In this document: positions 1 to 9,091 of the stretch, one piece after another
How positions within the stretch are numbered: position 1 is the first letter of the stretch
Layout: the number at the start of each line of letters is the position of its first letter
From: Bradyrhizobium ottawaense
Lineage (GTDB): Bacteria > Pseudomonadota > Alphaproteobacteria > Rhizobiales > Xanthobacteraceae
Direction of reading: 5' to 3'
DNA length: 64,000 bases
NCBI RefSeq assembly: GCF_002278135.3
Contig: NZ_CP029425.2
Location: 6,486,001 to 6,550,000, forward strand
Translations under genes and position numbers: made by a program
The notes under the pieces: generated by a model
The model's input: only the letters and a program-made list of their open reading frames with translations
Told to the model about the DNA's origin: nothing
Database searches by the model: none

Positions 1-2
1 GG

Positions 3-1088
3 GTCAGCCTGATCTACGGCGTCACCGGGACGCTCAACATGGCGGATCTCGCGGCAAGAGTGCCCGCCATCGCCGCCGAGAGCCGGGGCTTGCTCGAAGC
101 AGGTGCGGGCGTGCTGGCGGTCGCCTTCCTGCTCAAGGCCGGAATGTGGCCTCTGAGCTTCTGGCTCCCGACGGCCTACGCAGCCGCAAGTCCGCCGGTG
201 GCGTCGATCTTTGCGATCATGACGAAGGTCGGCGTGTATGTCTTACTGCGTCTGTCGCTTTTGCTTTTCGGCGAAGGCGCCGGCGCATCGGCCGGCTTCG
301 GCAGCGACTGGTTATTGTGGGGCGGCTTGGCGACGACCCTGTTCGGAGCGATCGGCACGTTGGCATCGCAGGATACCGCACGCCTCGGCGGCTTTTCGGT
401 GCTCGTATCCTCCGGAACGGTGCTCGCTGCCACGGGGATGGGACAGGTCGGCATCACCAGTGCAGCGCTCTTTTACCTGGTCAGCTCGACGCTCGGCATC
501 AGCGCCTTCTTCCTTCTCGTCGAGCTCATCGAACGCGGCCGCGAACCTGGAGCGGACATGATCGCCGTCACCCGGGAAGCCTATGGAGAAGAGGACGAGA
601 CAGGCGAAGCGGAAGAGGACGTCGGCACCGCCATCGTAGCCACGATGGGCTTACTCGGCGTCGCTTTCATCGGCTGTGCGCTGGTCATCGCCGGGCTGCC
701 TCCGCTGTCCGGCTTCATCGCTAAATTCGCGCTGCTCGCGGCGGCGCTCAATCCGACAGAGACGCATCAAAACGGCGCCGTTCCCGGCAGCGGATGGGCG
801 CTCCTCGTTGTGCTGATCTTCTCTGGTTTCGCGACGTTGGTCGCGATGGCCCGCGCGGGAATCCGCATCTTCTGGGCCTCGCCCGATCGCACCGTGCCGC
901 GCGTGCGCGTGATCGAGATGGCGCCGATCATGTTCCTGCTGATCATCTGCGCCGCCCAAACGGTCCTGGCCGGTCCCGTGATCCGTTTCATGCAGGCTAC
1001 GGCACAATCTCTGCACGCGCCGGCGGGCTACGTCAGCGACGTCCTGGAGGCCGCCCCCGAAGGCAGCCGAAAAGCGGAGGGCAAATGA
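3..1088 (+). CDS. mrpD: Na+/H+ antiporter subunit D (MrpD/PhaD), 5' partial
   Basis: Membrane subunit of the multi-subunit Mrp (Pha) cation/proton antiporter, homologous to the proton-pumping NuoN/NuoM subunits of complex I. The frame is open from base 3, so the true start lies before the window; about 361 residues are visible of roughly 500 usual for the family. The first visible residues (SLIYGVTGTLN) and the stretch LLKAGMWPLSFWLPTAYAAA, with the conserved lysine and WLP motif, are typical MrpD signatures. Many hydrophobic helices follow. The stop overlaps the mrpE start by four bases (ATGA), so the two are translationally coupled. Confidence 0.9.
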   Translation, partial: VSLIYGVTGTLNMADLAARVPAIAAESRGLLEAGAGVLAVAFLLKAGMWPLSFWLPTAYAAASPPVASIFAIMTKVGVYVLLRLSLLLFGEGAGASAGFGSDWLLWGGLATTLFGAIGTLASQDTARLGGFSVLVSSGTVLAATGMGQVGITSAALFYLVSSTLGISAFFLLVELIERGREPGADMIAVTREAYGEEDETGEAEEDVGTAIVATMGLLGVAFIGCALVIAGLPPLSGFIAKFALLAAALNPTETHQNGAVPGSGWALLVVLIFSGFATLVAMARAGIRIFWASPDRTVPRVRVIEMAPIMFLLIICAAQTVLAGPVIRFMQATAQSLHAPAGYVSDVLEAAPEGSRKAEGK

Positions 1089-1573
1089 CACGCTTTCTGC
1101 CCTTTCCGATCGTGAGCTTCTGCCTTCTCGCATTGTGGCTGCTGCTCAATCAAGCAGCCACGCTCGGGCACATCCTCCTCGGCTGCATGGTCGCGCTCGT
1201 CGGCGGGCGGATTCTCACCGTGCTGGAGTTACCGAGCGTGCTGGTCAGACGACCCCGCGTCATTCTGCGACTGTTGGGACTGGTCGCGGTCGACATCGTC
1301 CGCTCCAATCTGGCGGTTGGACAAATCGTTCTCGGTTTTGGACGCCGACAGCGAACGGCGGGTTTCGTGAAAATTCCCCTCGACATGCGCAACCCGTACG
1401 GGTTGGCCTCATTGGCTTGCATCATCACGTCGACCCCCGGAACGCTGTGGGTGAATTTCGACGCTCAGAAGGGTTCGTTGATGATCCATGTTCTGGACCT
1501 CGTCGATGAAAACGAGTGGATCCGCACGATCAAGGACCGCTACGAACGCCATCTGCTGGAGATATTCGAATGA
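1085..1573 (+). CDS. mrpE: Na+/H+ antiporter subunit E (MrpE/PhaE)
   Basis: Small membrane subunit E of the Mrp antiporter, 162 residues. The first ~60 residues form hydrophobic helices (LALWLLLNQAATLGHILLG), followed by a cytoplasmic part with the family pattern ITSTPGTLWVNFD and a C-terminal IKDRYERHLLEIFE. The ATG at 1085 overlaps the mrpD stop in ATGA; a longer open frame upstream is only the shadow of mrpD. The stop overlaps the next ATG in the same manner. Subunit E is needed for complex assembly in studied Mrp systems. Confidence 0.92.
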   Translation: MTRFLPFPIVSFCLLALWLLLNQAATLGHILLGCMVALVGGRILTVLELPSVLVRRPRVILRLLGLVAVDIVRSNLAVGQIVLGFGRRQRTAGFVKIPLDMRNPYGLASLACIITSTPGTLWVNFDAQKGSLMIHVLDLVDENEWIRTIKDRYERHLLEIFE

Positions 1574-1851
1574 GCCAGCTCATGCTGACCTACTCGCTCG
1601 TTGCCGCGCAAGTGCTGCTCGGGTTGGCGATCGGCTGCGGCGCCTTCCGCATCTTTCTAGGGCCGCGGGCACAGGATCGCGTCCTGGGCTTCGACACGTT
1701 GTCCGTGAACGCGATGTTGTTGCTTCTGACGTTCGGGATTCGATCCGGCGAAGCGCTTTATTTCGAGGCGGCTCTGGCCATGGCGCTGTTCGGCTTCGTC
1801 GCGACGGTTGCACTGGCCAAGTTTCTGCTCCGCGGCGAGGTGATCGAATGA
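1570..1851 (+). CDS. mrpF: Na+/H+ antiporter subunit F (MrpF/PhaF)
   Basis: Ninety-three-residue membrane protein with three hydrophobic helices, the usual size and topology of MrpF. Family-typical stretches are RIFLGPRAQDRVLGFDTLS and YFEAALAMALFGFVATVALAKFL. The ATG at 1570 overlaps the mrpE stop by four bases; an in-frame earlier ATG (1516) lies deep inside mrpE and is not needed. The stop overlaps the mrpG start. Part of the membrane-embedded Mrp complex. Confidence 0.92.
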   Translation: MSQLMLTYSLVAAQVLLGLAIGCGAFRIFLGPRAQDRVLGFDTLSVNAMLLLLTFGIRSGEALYFEAALAMALFGFVATVALAKFLLRGEVIE

Positions 1852-2198
1852 ACGGCATCGAACAATTGCCGCCCTGGGCTGCGGTTCTCACGGCAGTTCT
1901 TCTGCTCACTGGCGCGGCCGTCACGCTTGTCGGTTCGCTCGGCCTGTTGCGTCTCGGCACATTTTACGAGCGGGTCCATGCGCCGACGCTGGGGACGACG
2001 CTCGGCACCGTCTTCATCGCGGCCGCTTCGATGGTCTACTTCTCGGTCCTGCAGAGCAGACCGGTGTTGCACGAAATCCTGATTGTAGGGCTTGGCGTCG
2101 TGACCACCCCTATCGCGCTGACTGTGTTGGTCGGCGCAGCCCGATTCCGCGATACCGCCGAACAAAGTCCGCCAGCGCGCGAACCAGAGAATAATTAG
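1848..2198 (+). CDS. mrpG: Na+/H+ antiporter subunit G (MrpG/PhaG)
   Basis: Last visible subunit of the Mrp operon, 116 residues with three hydrophobic helices. The stretch VGSLGLLRLGTFYERVHAPT followed by LGTTLGTVFI is the diagnostic MrpG motif. The tail from about residue 95 (RDTAEQSPPAREPENN) is polar and probably cytoplasmic. The start at 1848 overlaps the mrpF stop by four bases. No obvious hairpin with a T tract follows, so the operon end is not marked by a clear intrinsic terminator. Confidence 0.92.
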   Translation: MNGIEQLPPWAAVLTAVLLLTGAAVTLVGSLGLLRLGTFYERVHAPTLGTTLGTVFIAAASMVYFSVLQSRPVLHEILIVGLGVVTTPIALTVLVGAARFRDTAEQSPPAREPENN

Positions 2199-2609
2199 GA
2201 CAAAGCACACGGCGCCACAAACGACCACGCGCTGATTGCAGGCGGCTCTGCGGATCGGCCAAGGCCGGCTAAATGTCGCATTTGATTCTCGCGGCGAATG
2301 CCTACGTCTAGCGCGTGGATGATACCGAGCTGCGCGCGAGTTCGCCGCAACCTTCAGCCGGCCGTGCGACCCGAGCAATTGGCTCCGCGTTCGGCACGCG
2401 CCGCGCTTCCGAGGGGCGAGGCTTCAGACACGCCAGCAATGCGGGATGCCGCTCGGAAATCGGCTGCATCCCAAACAGAGGCCGTGATGACCAAAGTGCC
2501 ACGAGATCGAATTCAGGGGAACCGGCTGCAGATCGGCCGGTGACCCGGGCGATTGCGGATCGCCCGGGTGCGGCAACTCGACGATTCCAAACCAAGCCGG
2601 GAGTTCCTC
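2199..2609. other. Intergenic stretch without a convincing gene
   Basis: This 411-base gap after the Mrp operon has several open frames on both strands, but their products are arginine- and proline-rich shadows without recognisable domains or good ribosome binding sites. The only clear structure is the perfect inverted repeat listed separately at 2543-2569. Confidence 0.5.
2543..2569. repeat. Perfect 11-bp inverted repeat (hairpin)
   Basis: Arms ACCCGGGCGAT (2543-2553) and ATCGCCCGGGT (2559-2569) are perfectly complementary around a five-base loop TGCGG. No T tract follows, so it is not a textbook intrinsic terminator. It lies 41 bases before a small possible membrane-protein frame and could be an operator, an RNA stem or a degenerate repeat element. 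Confidence 0.6.
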
Positions 2610-2738
2610 ATGTCGGTATTTTCAGCGCTGCTCGTCCTGACCTCGTGGATGATGTTCATCTGGATTTGCGATCCCGACGGATTCCGCGCGGCATTTGCGC
2701 GCCGTCCGCCGCCGATTCCTCGCGATCCGAAAAGGTGA
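2610..2738 (+). CDS. Possible small single-pass membrane protein
   Basis: Forty-two-residue frame starting MSVFSALLVLTSWMMFIWIC, one hydrophobic helix, followed by a short basic, proline-rich tail (ARRPPPIPRDPKR). A GGGAG ribosome binding site lies six bases before the ATG. An in-frame ATG at 2553 would add a polar extension overlapping the inverted repeat and is less likely. I do not recognise the family. It could be a real micro-membrane protein near the stress-protein gene or a chance frame. Confidence 0.35.
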   Translation: MSVFSALLVLTSWMMFIWICDPDGFRAAFARRPPPIPRDPKR

Positions 2739-2926
2739 CTTTGGAGGGTGCTTTGTCACCCCCTGCCGCCGTGTACACCATTTGCTTTTGACCGCGACGC
2801 GTTACCGCGCTCCGCCTCTCGCGGCGCGTCGCGCGTTCGCGGGCATGAGCCGCTTCCAAGCCAATCGAATTTCCACCGCTGGCACGAAATCGACTTGCCA
2901 TCGTTGGCCAATATGAGGGTCCTGAC

Positions 2927-4178
<1,252 letters not shown>

Positions 4179-4209
4179 TCAGACGAGTCCTCGGCAATGA
4201 AGGAAGCAG

Positions 4210-4980
4210 CTACCCGATCAGTTGCCTCGCCGCCGCCGAGATCATCACCAGCCCGCCGGTGATCACGGCGACATCGAGGATCACGGTGTGGATGTGCACC
4301 GGCATCCGCTCCACGAAGGCCTTTGCCAGGAACGCGCCGGGGATCGCGATCGCTCCGATCAGCAGTGCGAAGGCGAGCACCTGCGCGGTCACGGCACCGG
4401 CGAGGCCGAACACCGAGATCTTGATGAGGCCGGTGCCGAGCGAGATCATCGCGTCTGTTGCGATCACGGCGGCGCCTTCGAGGCCTGCGGCCATCAGCAG
4501 CGACAGCAGGATCACGCCTGAGCCCGAGGTGCCGCCGACCAGCACGCCGTAGCCGACCGACCCGGCGGCAAGGCCGCTGTCGCCGATCTTGACCTTTCGG
4601 CGGCGGAGGACGCGGCGCAGCGGCACGCTCAGGATCAGCATGGTGCCGATCACGAGCGCCGCGCCGGCATTGGTGAGACGCGTATAGCCGTAGGCGCCGA
4701 GTGCGGTCGTCAGCGCGGCGCAGGCGAGCACGATCAGCGCGCGGCGGCGGTCGGCGTAGCGCAAGTAAGCAACGGCTCGGCTGGAATTGGTGAAGATGGC
4801 GGAGATCGCGATGATCGGCACCACCGGCTCGGCGCCGACCAGCGGCACCAGCACCAGCGGCATCAGGGCGCCGGTGCCGTAGCCGGCGAGACCACCGATG
4901 ATCGAAGCAAACAACGCCATCAACGCCACCAGCAGGAGCTGAAAGATCGAGATGTCGGCGAAGCCTGAGACGATGGTCAC
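4210..4980 (-). CDS. TauE/SafE family membrane permease
   Basis: Integral membrane protein of 256 residues, TauE/SafE (DUF81) family, whose members are proposed exporters of sulfite or other organosulfur anions. The family-typical N-terminal stretch FASIIGGLAGYGTGALMPLV and the second-half repeat VGYGVLVGGTSGSGVILLSL are visible, with about eight helices. The start is a GTG at 4980 overlapping the cca stop (GTGA); upstream in-frame residues are only the cca shadow. It is the last gene of the DUF1285-Nudix-DUF6111-cca operon. The substrate cannot be told from the sequence. Confidence 0.85.
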   Translation of the reverse strand: MTIVSGFADISIFQLLLVALMALFASIIGGLAGYGTGALMPLVLVPLVGAEPVVPIIAISAIFTNSSRAVAYLRYADRRRALIVLACAALTTALGAYGYTRLTNAGAALVIGTMLILSVPLRRVLRRRKVKIGDSGLAAGSVGYGVLVGGTSGSGVILLSLLMAAGLEGAAVIATDAMISLGTGLIKISVFGLAGAVTAQVLAFALLIGAIAIPGAFLAKAFVERMPVHIHTVILDVAVITGGLVMISAAARQLIG

Positions 4981-6245
4981 GTTCTCTCGTCGCGGCTGAT
5001 GCGTGCCGCAGCTTGATCGGCGATGGAAGCAAGTGCGGCTTCCTCTAAGGGAAAATCCGCCGCAAGCCAAGCGTCCTCGGCGAGCGTCAACACATGTCCG
5101 AGCGCTGGTCCTTCGGCCAGACCGCGCGCGATGAAGTCGGCGGCCTTCAGCGGAAATTTCGGCGCAGTCCAGCGCTGCGGCAGCTCGGCGAGAGCGCGCC
5201 AGCGCATCGAGGTGACGTCGCCACCGGCGCGCGCCCAGCCGAGCAACACACGATCGTGATAGCGCTCGGGGCCGAGCCGATAGAGCAGCCGCCGTGCATT
5301 GGCCTCATCCTTGGCGGCGAAGCGCCACCAGCGGTGGCCCATCGAATCCAGTGCCTTGGTCTCGGCATTGGAGAGCCGCAGACGCGCGGCGACGCGCTTG
5401 GCATCCTCGGTCACGGCGACGGTCAGCGCGGCGAGGCGCCGCGTGCTGCTGGCGATGAGGCCGAGTTCGCGCTCGATCGCGATCATCGCCGACAGCGGCC
5501 CGGTATAGGCAACGCCGCCGATCAGCGCTTGCAGCAATCCGCCCTCGGCCATGGCCAGCACGGCCGCGGATGCGCCGCCGGCCACCAGCAGCTTCAGCAT
5601 CTCCATGCGCACCCGCTCGGCCGAGAGGCTGGCAAGACCCGCACGCCCCCGAATGCAGGCGAGATAGCCGTCGCGGTCGGGATCGCCGGCACCAAAGGCG
5701 GCGTGGATGCGGAAGAAGCGCAGGATGCGCAAATAATCTTCAGTGATGCGCTGGTCGGGATCGCCGATGAAGCGCACGCGGCGCGCTTTGGCATCCGCGA
5801 TGCCGCCGACATGGTCGTAGACGACGCCGCGCGCATCGACCGACAGGCCGTTCATGGTGAAGTCGCGCCGCTCGGCGTCCTTGACCCAGTCGCGGCCGAA
5901 CGCGACCTTGGCCTTGCGGCCGAAGGTTTCGGTGTCCTCGCGCAGGGTCGTGACTTCATAGGGGTGGCTGTCGATCACCAGCGTGACGGTGCCGTGGTCG
6001 ATGCCGGTCGGCACGCTCTTGATGCCGGCGGCCTTGGCGCGCCGGATCACCTCCTCCGGCCGCGCGGTGGTCGCGATGTCGATGTCGCCGGGCTGAAGAC
6101 CGAGCAGCGCGTTGCGTACGGCGCCGCCGACCACGCGCGCTTCCTCGCCGTCGACGTTGAGCAATTGCAGGACGCGCGCGGTCCCGCCTGCGGTCAGCCA
6201 GGGCGCATCGGCAAGAATCGGGGCAAGGATCGGCTCCGCGCTCAT
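4977..6245 (-). CDS. cca: CCA tRNA nucleotidyltransferase / poly(A) polymerase family
   Basis: Adds or repairs the 3' CCA end of tRNAs from CTP and ATP. The 422-residue class II nucleotidyltransferase has the signature VVGGAVRNALLGLQPGDIDI (the DxD metal-binding pair) near residue 30-50, then RRDFTMNGLSVD and GDPDQRITEDYLRILRFFR, the RNA-binding head typical of the family. The ATG at 6245 is chosen because it sits ten bases after the DUF6111 stop; a longer frame to 6344 would run through that gene. Bacterial class II enzymes cannot be divided into CCA-adding and poly(A) types by eye, so the exact label is inferred. Confidence 0.9.
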   Translation of the reverse strand: MSAEPILAPILADAPWLTAGGTARVLQLLNVDGEEARVVGGAVRNALLGLQPGDIDIATTARPEEVIRRAKAAGIKSVPTGIDHGTVTLVIDSHPYEVTTLREDTETFGRKAKVAFGRDWVKDAERRDFTMNGLSVDARGVVYDHVGGIADAKARRVRFIGDPDQRITEDYLRILRFFRIHAAFGAGDPDRDGYLACIRGRAGLASLSAERVRMEMLKLLVAGGASAAVLAMAEGGLLQALIGGVAYTGPLSAMIAIERELGLIASSTRRLAALTVAVTEDAKRVAARLRLSNAETKALDSMGHRWWRFAAKDEANARRLLYRLGPERYHDRVLLGWARAGGDVTSMRWRALAELPQRWTAPKFPLKAADFIARGLAEGPALGHVLTLAEDAWLAADFPLEEAALASIADQAAARISRDERT

Positions 6246-6255
6246 CGTGCGGCCC

Positions 6256-6519
6256 CTATTTTTCCACGCCCGGCACCAGCCGGCCGTTCTCGATATGGGC
6301 GGGAACGTAAGTCGAATCCGGAGCGGCGCCGGAGAAGTGCGCAAGTCCGATCAGGCCCGCAATGACCAGCACGATCGCCGCCAGCGCAAGACGCGCGACG
6401 ACCGCGACCGGCCAGGAGGAACGCGCGAACAGGCCGGACCGCGTCGCGGCCAGGAACAACGCGTAGACGGCAAAGGGAATGAGGAAGATTCCGATCTCGG
6501 TCAGAACCGGCCGGATCAT
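6256..6519 (-). CDS. DUF6111 family small membrane protein
   Basis: Eighty-seven residues with two hydrophobic helices (IGIFLIPFAVYALFLAA and LALAAIVLVIAGLIGLAHF) and a C-terminal segment DSTYVPAHIENGRLVPGVEK typical of DUF6111, a family found between the CoA pyrophosphatase and CCA transferase genes of many Rhizobiales. Function unknown. The start overlaps the Nudix stop by four bases, implying coupled translation. Confidence 0.85.
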   Translation of the reverse strand: MIRPVLTEIGIFLIPFAVYALFLAATRSGLFARSSWPVAVVARLALAAIVLVIAGLIGLAHFSGAAPDSTYVPAHIENGRLVPGVEK

Positions 6520-7187
6520 GATGAATAGATCCGCTCATACAGCACACGCAGCATGCCGGCCGTCGCACCCCAGATGTAGCGTTCCGCGAACGGCATCGCG
6601 TAGTAGAACCGCTCCATGCCGCGGAATTCCTTGCTGTGCACCTGGTGGTTCACCGGGTTCATCAGGAAGGATAGCGGCACCTCGAACGCATCATCAACCT
6701 CGGAATGGTTGATGGTGAGCTCGAAGCCGGGCCTGACCCTGGCGACCGTCGGCAGGATGCGGAAGCCGAAGGCGGTGCCGTAGAGATCGAGATAACCGAT
6801 CGGCTCGACGAAGTCTCTGGACAGCCCGACCTCCTCCTCGGCCTCGCGCAGCGCCGCATCCAGCGGCGAGGCGTCGGTGGCGTCGATCTTGCCGCCGGGG
6901 AAAGCGATCTGGCCGGCATGGTCGTTGAGATGCGCCGAGCGCTGCGTCAGCAAGATGGTCGGCTCGGGATGATCGACCACCGCGATCAGGACCGCCGCGG
7001 GGCGCACCGGCTGCTCGCGCGCGACGATCTCGAGCATCTTGTCGGTGCCGGGATCGCCCGAGGCGGGAATGATGTTCGGATCGTAGAGGCCGAGCGGAAC
7101 GTCGAAGCCGAGCTTCGCCCTGGAGCGGGCGAAGAAATCCGCCGCGCCGGCGGCGACAGGATCGCTCTTCAAGATAGGCTTGTTCAA
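6516..7187 (-). CDS. Nudix hydrolase, CoA pyrophosphatase (NudL/YeaB) type
   Basis: Soluble 223-residue Nudix hydrolase, likely cleaving CoA or related nucleotide diphosphates. The Nudix box is complete: GGKIDATDASPLDAALREAE continuing EEVGL, at about residues 97-121. It is preceded by AAVLIAVV and LLTQRSAHLNDHAGQIAFPG, the NudL/CoAse subfamily pattern (UPF0035-like LLTxRSxxLxxHxGQIxFPG). The gene overlaps both neighbours by four bases (DUF1285 upstream, DUF6111 downstream), so it belongs to the same polycistronic unit. Confidence 0.9.
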   Translation of the reverse strand: MNKPILKSDPVAAGAADFFARSRAKLGFDVPLGLYDPNIIPASGDPGTDKMLEIVAREQPVRPAAVLIAVVDHPEPTILLTQRSAHLNDHAGQIAFPGGKIDATDASPLDAALREAEEEVGLSRDFVEPIGYLDLYGTAFGFRILPTVARVRPGFELTINHSEVDDAFEVPLSFLMNPVNHQVHSKEFRGMERFYYAMPFAERYIWGATAGMLRVLYERIYSS

Positions 7188-7795
7188 AGCGCGGCCCTCA
7201 CCTGCTCCGCATCGGCCATGGCGAAGAATTCGCCAGCCGATTCGACGCCGAACATCGGCTGGCCATCGACCATCCGCTCCTCGCCCATGTCAACCAGATC
7301 GTAATAGAGCGCCCTTGTGACCTTGGCCCAGAGCTCGGCGCGAACGTGCAGATACGGCGTCAGCCCGCCGTCCCTGGCCTGCTCGAAACGCAACCGGTGC
7401 GCGGCATCGCAGGTGACCCAGTCGTCGACATTGGTGCGGAAGCGCAGCACGCGATGGTTGCCCTCGCCGTCCTTCTGCATCTCGACCGCCATGAAGGGCG
7501 CGTCGTCGACGCGGATGCCGACCTTCTCCACCGGCGTGACCAGGAAATGCCTGTCGCCCTCGCGCTTGAGGATGGTCGAGAACAGCCGCACCAGAGCGGG
7601 GCGCCCGATTGGCGTCCCCAAGTAGAACCAAGTACCATCGGAGGCGATTCGGATGTCGAGATCGCCGCAAAACGGCGGATTCCACAGATGCACCGGAGGC
7701 AGCCCCCTCTTGGCGCCTTCGGCATTGGCAGCACTTTTGGCGGCGGCAGTCAGCCCCTCAAGACCGCGATCGGCGCTCTGCCCTTGGTTCGCCAT
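7184..7795 (-). CDS. DUF1285 domain-containing protein
   Basis: Soluble 203-residue protein of the DUF1285 family, conserved in Alphaproteobacteria at the head of this operon; no enzymatic role is established. Family-like stretches are PPVHLWNPPFCGDLDIRI, GTWFYLGTPIGRPALVRLF and VDDAPFMAVEM. I place the start at 7795 (MANQGQSADRG) because the extra 13 residues of the longer frame (to 7834) look unconserved and would run into a possible sigma-54 promoter element. First gene of the minus-strand operon reaching to 4210. Confidence 0.8.
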   Translation of the reverse strand: MANQGQSADRGLEGLTAAAKSAANAEGAKRGLPPVHLWNPPFCGDLDIRIASDGTWFYLGTPIGRPALVRLFSTILKREGDRHFLVTPVEKVGIRVDDAPFMAVEMQKDGEGNHRVLRFRTNVDDWVTCDAAHRLRFEQARDGGLTPYLHVRAELWAKVTRALYYDLVDMGEERMVDGQPMFGVESAGEFFAMADAEQVRAAL

Positions 7796-7818
7796 GGTTT
7801 GCCCTGACTTTGTCCTTT

Positions 7819-7834
7819 GGCACGATTGGTGCAA
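7819..7834 (+). promoter_or_regulatory. Candidate sigma-54 (-24/-12) promoter
   Basis: TGGCACG at 7819-7825, four bases, then GTGCA at 7830-7834. This matches the RpoN consensus TGGCACG-N4-TTGCA with GG and GC exactly 12 bases apart and one mismatch. It points toward moxR, whose ATG is 259 bases further. No enhancer site was recognised. Confidence 0.35.
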
Positions 7835-8006
7835 GTCTGACTTGTACGTCTACGTTGTAATCGGGTGCACGGTTCCACCCCGGATTAGTCCGGTGGGGGA
7901 GGTCGCCACTTCGTGATGCCGTACATAACCCGAAGCCGATAAGGTGGGGATAGGTTAATTCAACGAATACATGGCCTTCCTGCAAGTCTAGCATAGGCCC
8001 ATGAGT

Positions 8007-8050
8007 TGACGTGATGATCTGACGTGATGATCCGTGACGTGGTGACGTGA
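8007..8050 (+). repeat. Direct repeats of TGACGTG upstream of moxR
   Basis: Two tandem copies of the 13-mer TGACGTGATGATC (8007-8019 and 8020-8032) are followed by two further TGACGTG units at 8035 and 8043. They lie 43-86 bases before the moxR start. They may be binding sites for a regulator or a small local duplication. Confidence 0.6.
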
Positions 8051-8092
8051 CGGCGCAAGCAAGCCGCGTGGCAGGCTGAAGGAGCTAAACGG

Positions 8093-9091
8093 ATGGCGGA
8101 GAGTGTCGAGAAACTCGAGGACGGGATCGTTCGTTCGGCCGAGCAGGTGTCGAGCCAGATTCGCGCGGCGAAGGATGCGATCGCGTCCGTCATCTTCGGC
8201 CAGGATCGCGTGATCGAGAACACGCTGGTCACCATCCTCTCCGGCGGCCATGCGCTGCTGATCGGCGTGCCCGGCCTTGCCAAAACCAAGCTGGTCGAGA
8301 CGCTCGGCGTGACGCTCGGTCTCGATGCCAAGCGCATCCAGTTCACGCCCGATCTGATGCCGTCGGACATTCTCGGCGCCGAGGTGCTGGATGAGAGCAC
8401 CGCGGGGAGGCGCGCCTTCCGCTTCATCGCAGGTCCGGTGTTCGCGCAGCTCTTGATGGCGGACGAGATCAACCGCGCCAGCCCGCGCACGCAATCGGCG
8501 CTGCTGCAGGCGATGCAGGAGCAGCACATCACCGTGGCCGGCGCGCGCCACGATCTGCCGAAGCCTTTCCACGTGCTCGCGACGCAAAACCCGCTGGAGC
8601 AGGAAGGCACCTATCCGCTGCCCGAAGCGCAGCTCGACCGTTTCCTGATGGAGATCGACGTCGACTATCCCGATCGCGACGCCGAACGCCGCATCCTGTT
8701 CGAGACCACCGGCGCCGAGGAGACGCTGGCGAGGGGTTCGATGACCGCGGACGCGCTGATCACGGCGCAGCGGCTGATCCGGCGCCTGCCGGTCGGCGAT
8801 TCCGTCGTCGAGGCGATCCTGTCGCTGGTGCGCTCGGCCCGTCCCGGTCCGGACGCCGGCGAAGCCGGCAAGTTCATCGCCTGGGGCCCCGGCCCGCGCG
8901 CCAGCCAATCCTTGATGCTGGCCGTGCGCGCGCGCGCGCTGATCGACGGACGCCTGGCGCCGTCGGTCGACGACGTGCTCGACCTCGCCGAGCCCGTGCT
9001 GAAGCACCGCATGGCGCTGACGTTCCAGGCGCGCGCCGAGGGCCGCACGATTCCGGACGTGATCCGGCAATTGAAGACACGGATCGGTTGA
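8093..9091 (+). CDS. moxR: MoxR family AAA+ ATPase
   Basis: Cytoplasmic AAA+ ATPase of 332 residues, a proposed chaperone or activator for partner proteins encoded downstream. Walker A is GVPGLAKTK (residues ~58-66), Walker B LLMADEINRA (~120-129), and sensor region ATQNPLEQEGTYPLPEAQLD is the MoxR subfamily hallmark. A good AAGGAG site lies eight bases before the ATG. It heads a plus-strand operon with DUF58, DUF4159 and a large membrane protein, the standard MoxR/DUF58/von Willebrand-like arrangement. Its stop overlaps the next ATG by one base. Confidence 0.93.
   Translation: MAESVEKLEDGIVRSAEQVSSQIRAAKDAIASVIFGQDRVIENTLVTILSGGHALLIGVPGLAKTKLVETLGVTLGLDAKRIQFTPDLMPSDILGAEVLDESTAGRRAFRFIAGPVFAQLLMADEINRASPRTQSALLQAMQEQHITVAGARHDLPKPFHVLATQNPLEQEGTYPLPEAQLDRFLMEIDVDYPDRDAERRILFETTGAEETLARGSMTADALITAQRLIRRLPVGDSVVEAILSLVRSARPGPDAGEAGKFIAWGPGPRASQSLMLAVRARALIDGRLAPSVDDVLDLAEPVLKHRMALTFQARAEGRTIPDVIRQLKTRIG

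Noticed and set aside
2315..2791. 158-codon frame after the Mrp operon
   Set aside because: Composition is Arg/Ser/Pro-rich, no good ribosome binding site, no recognisable domain, and it overlaps the palindrome and a better small frame.
2880..2900. Sigma-54-like TGGCACG before the universal stress protein
   Set aside because: The downstream TTGC is four bases too far for the strict GG-to-GC spacing.
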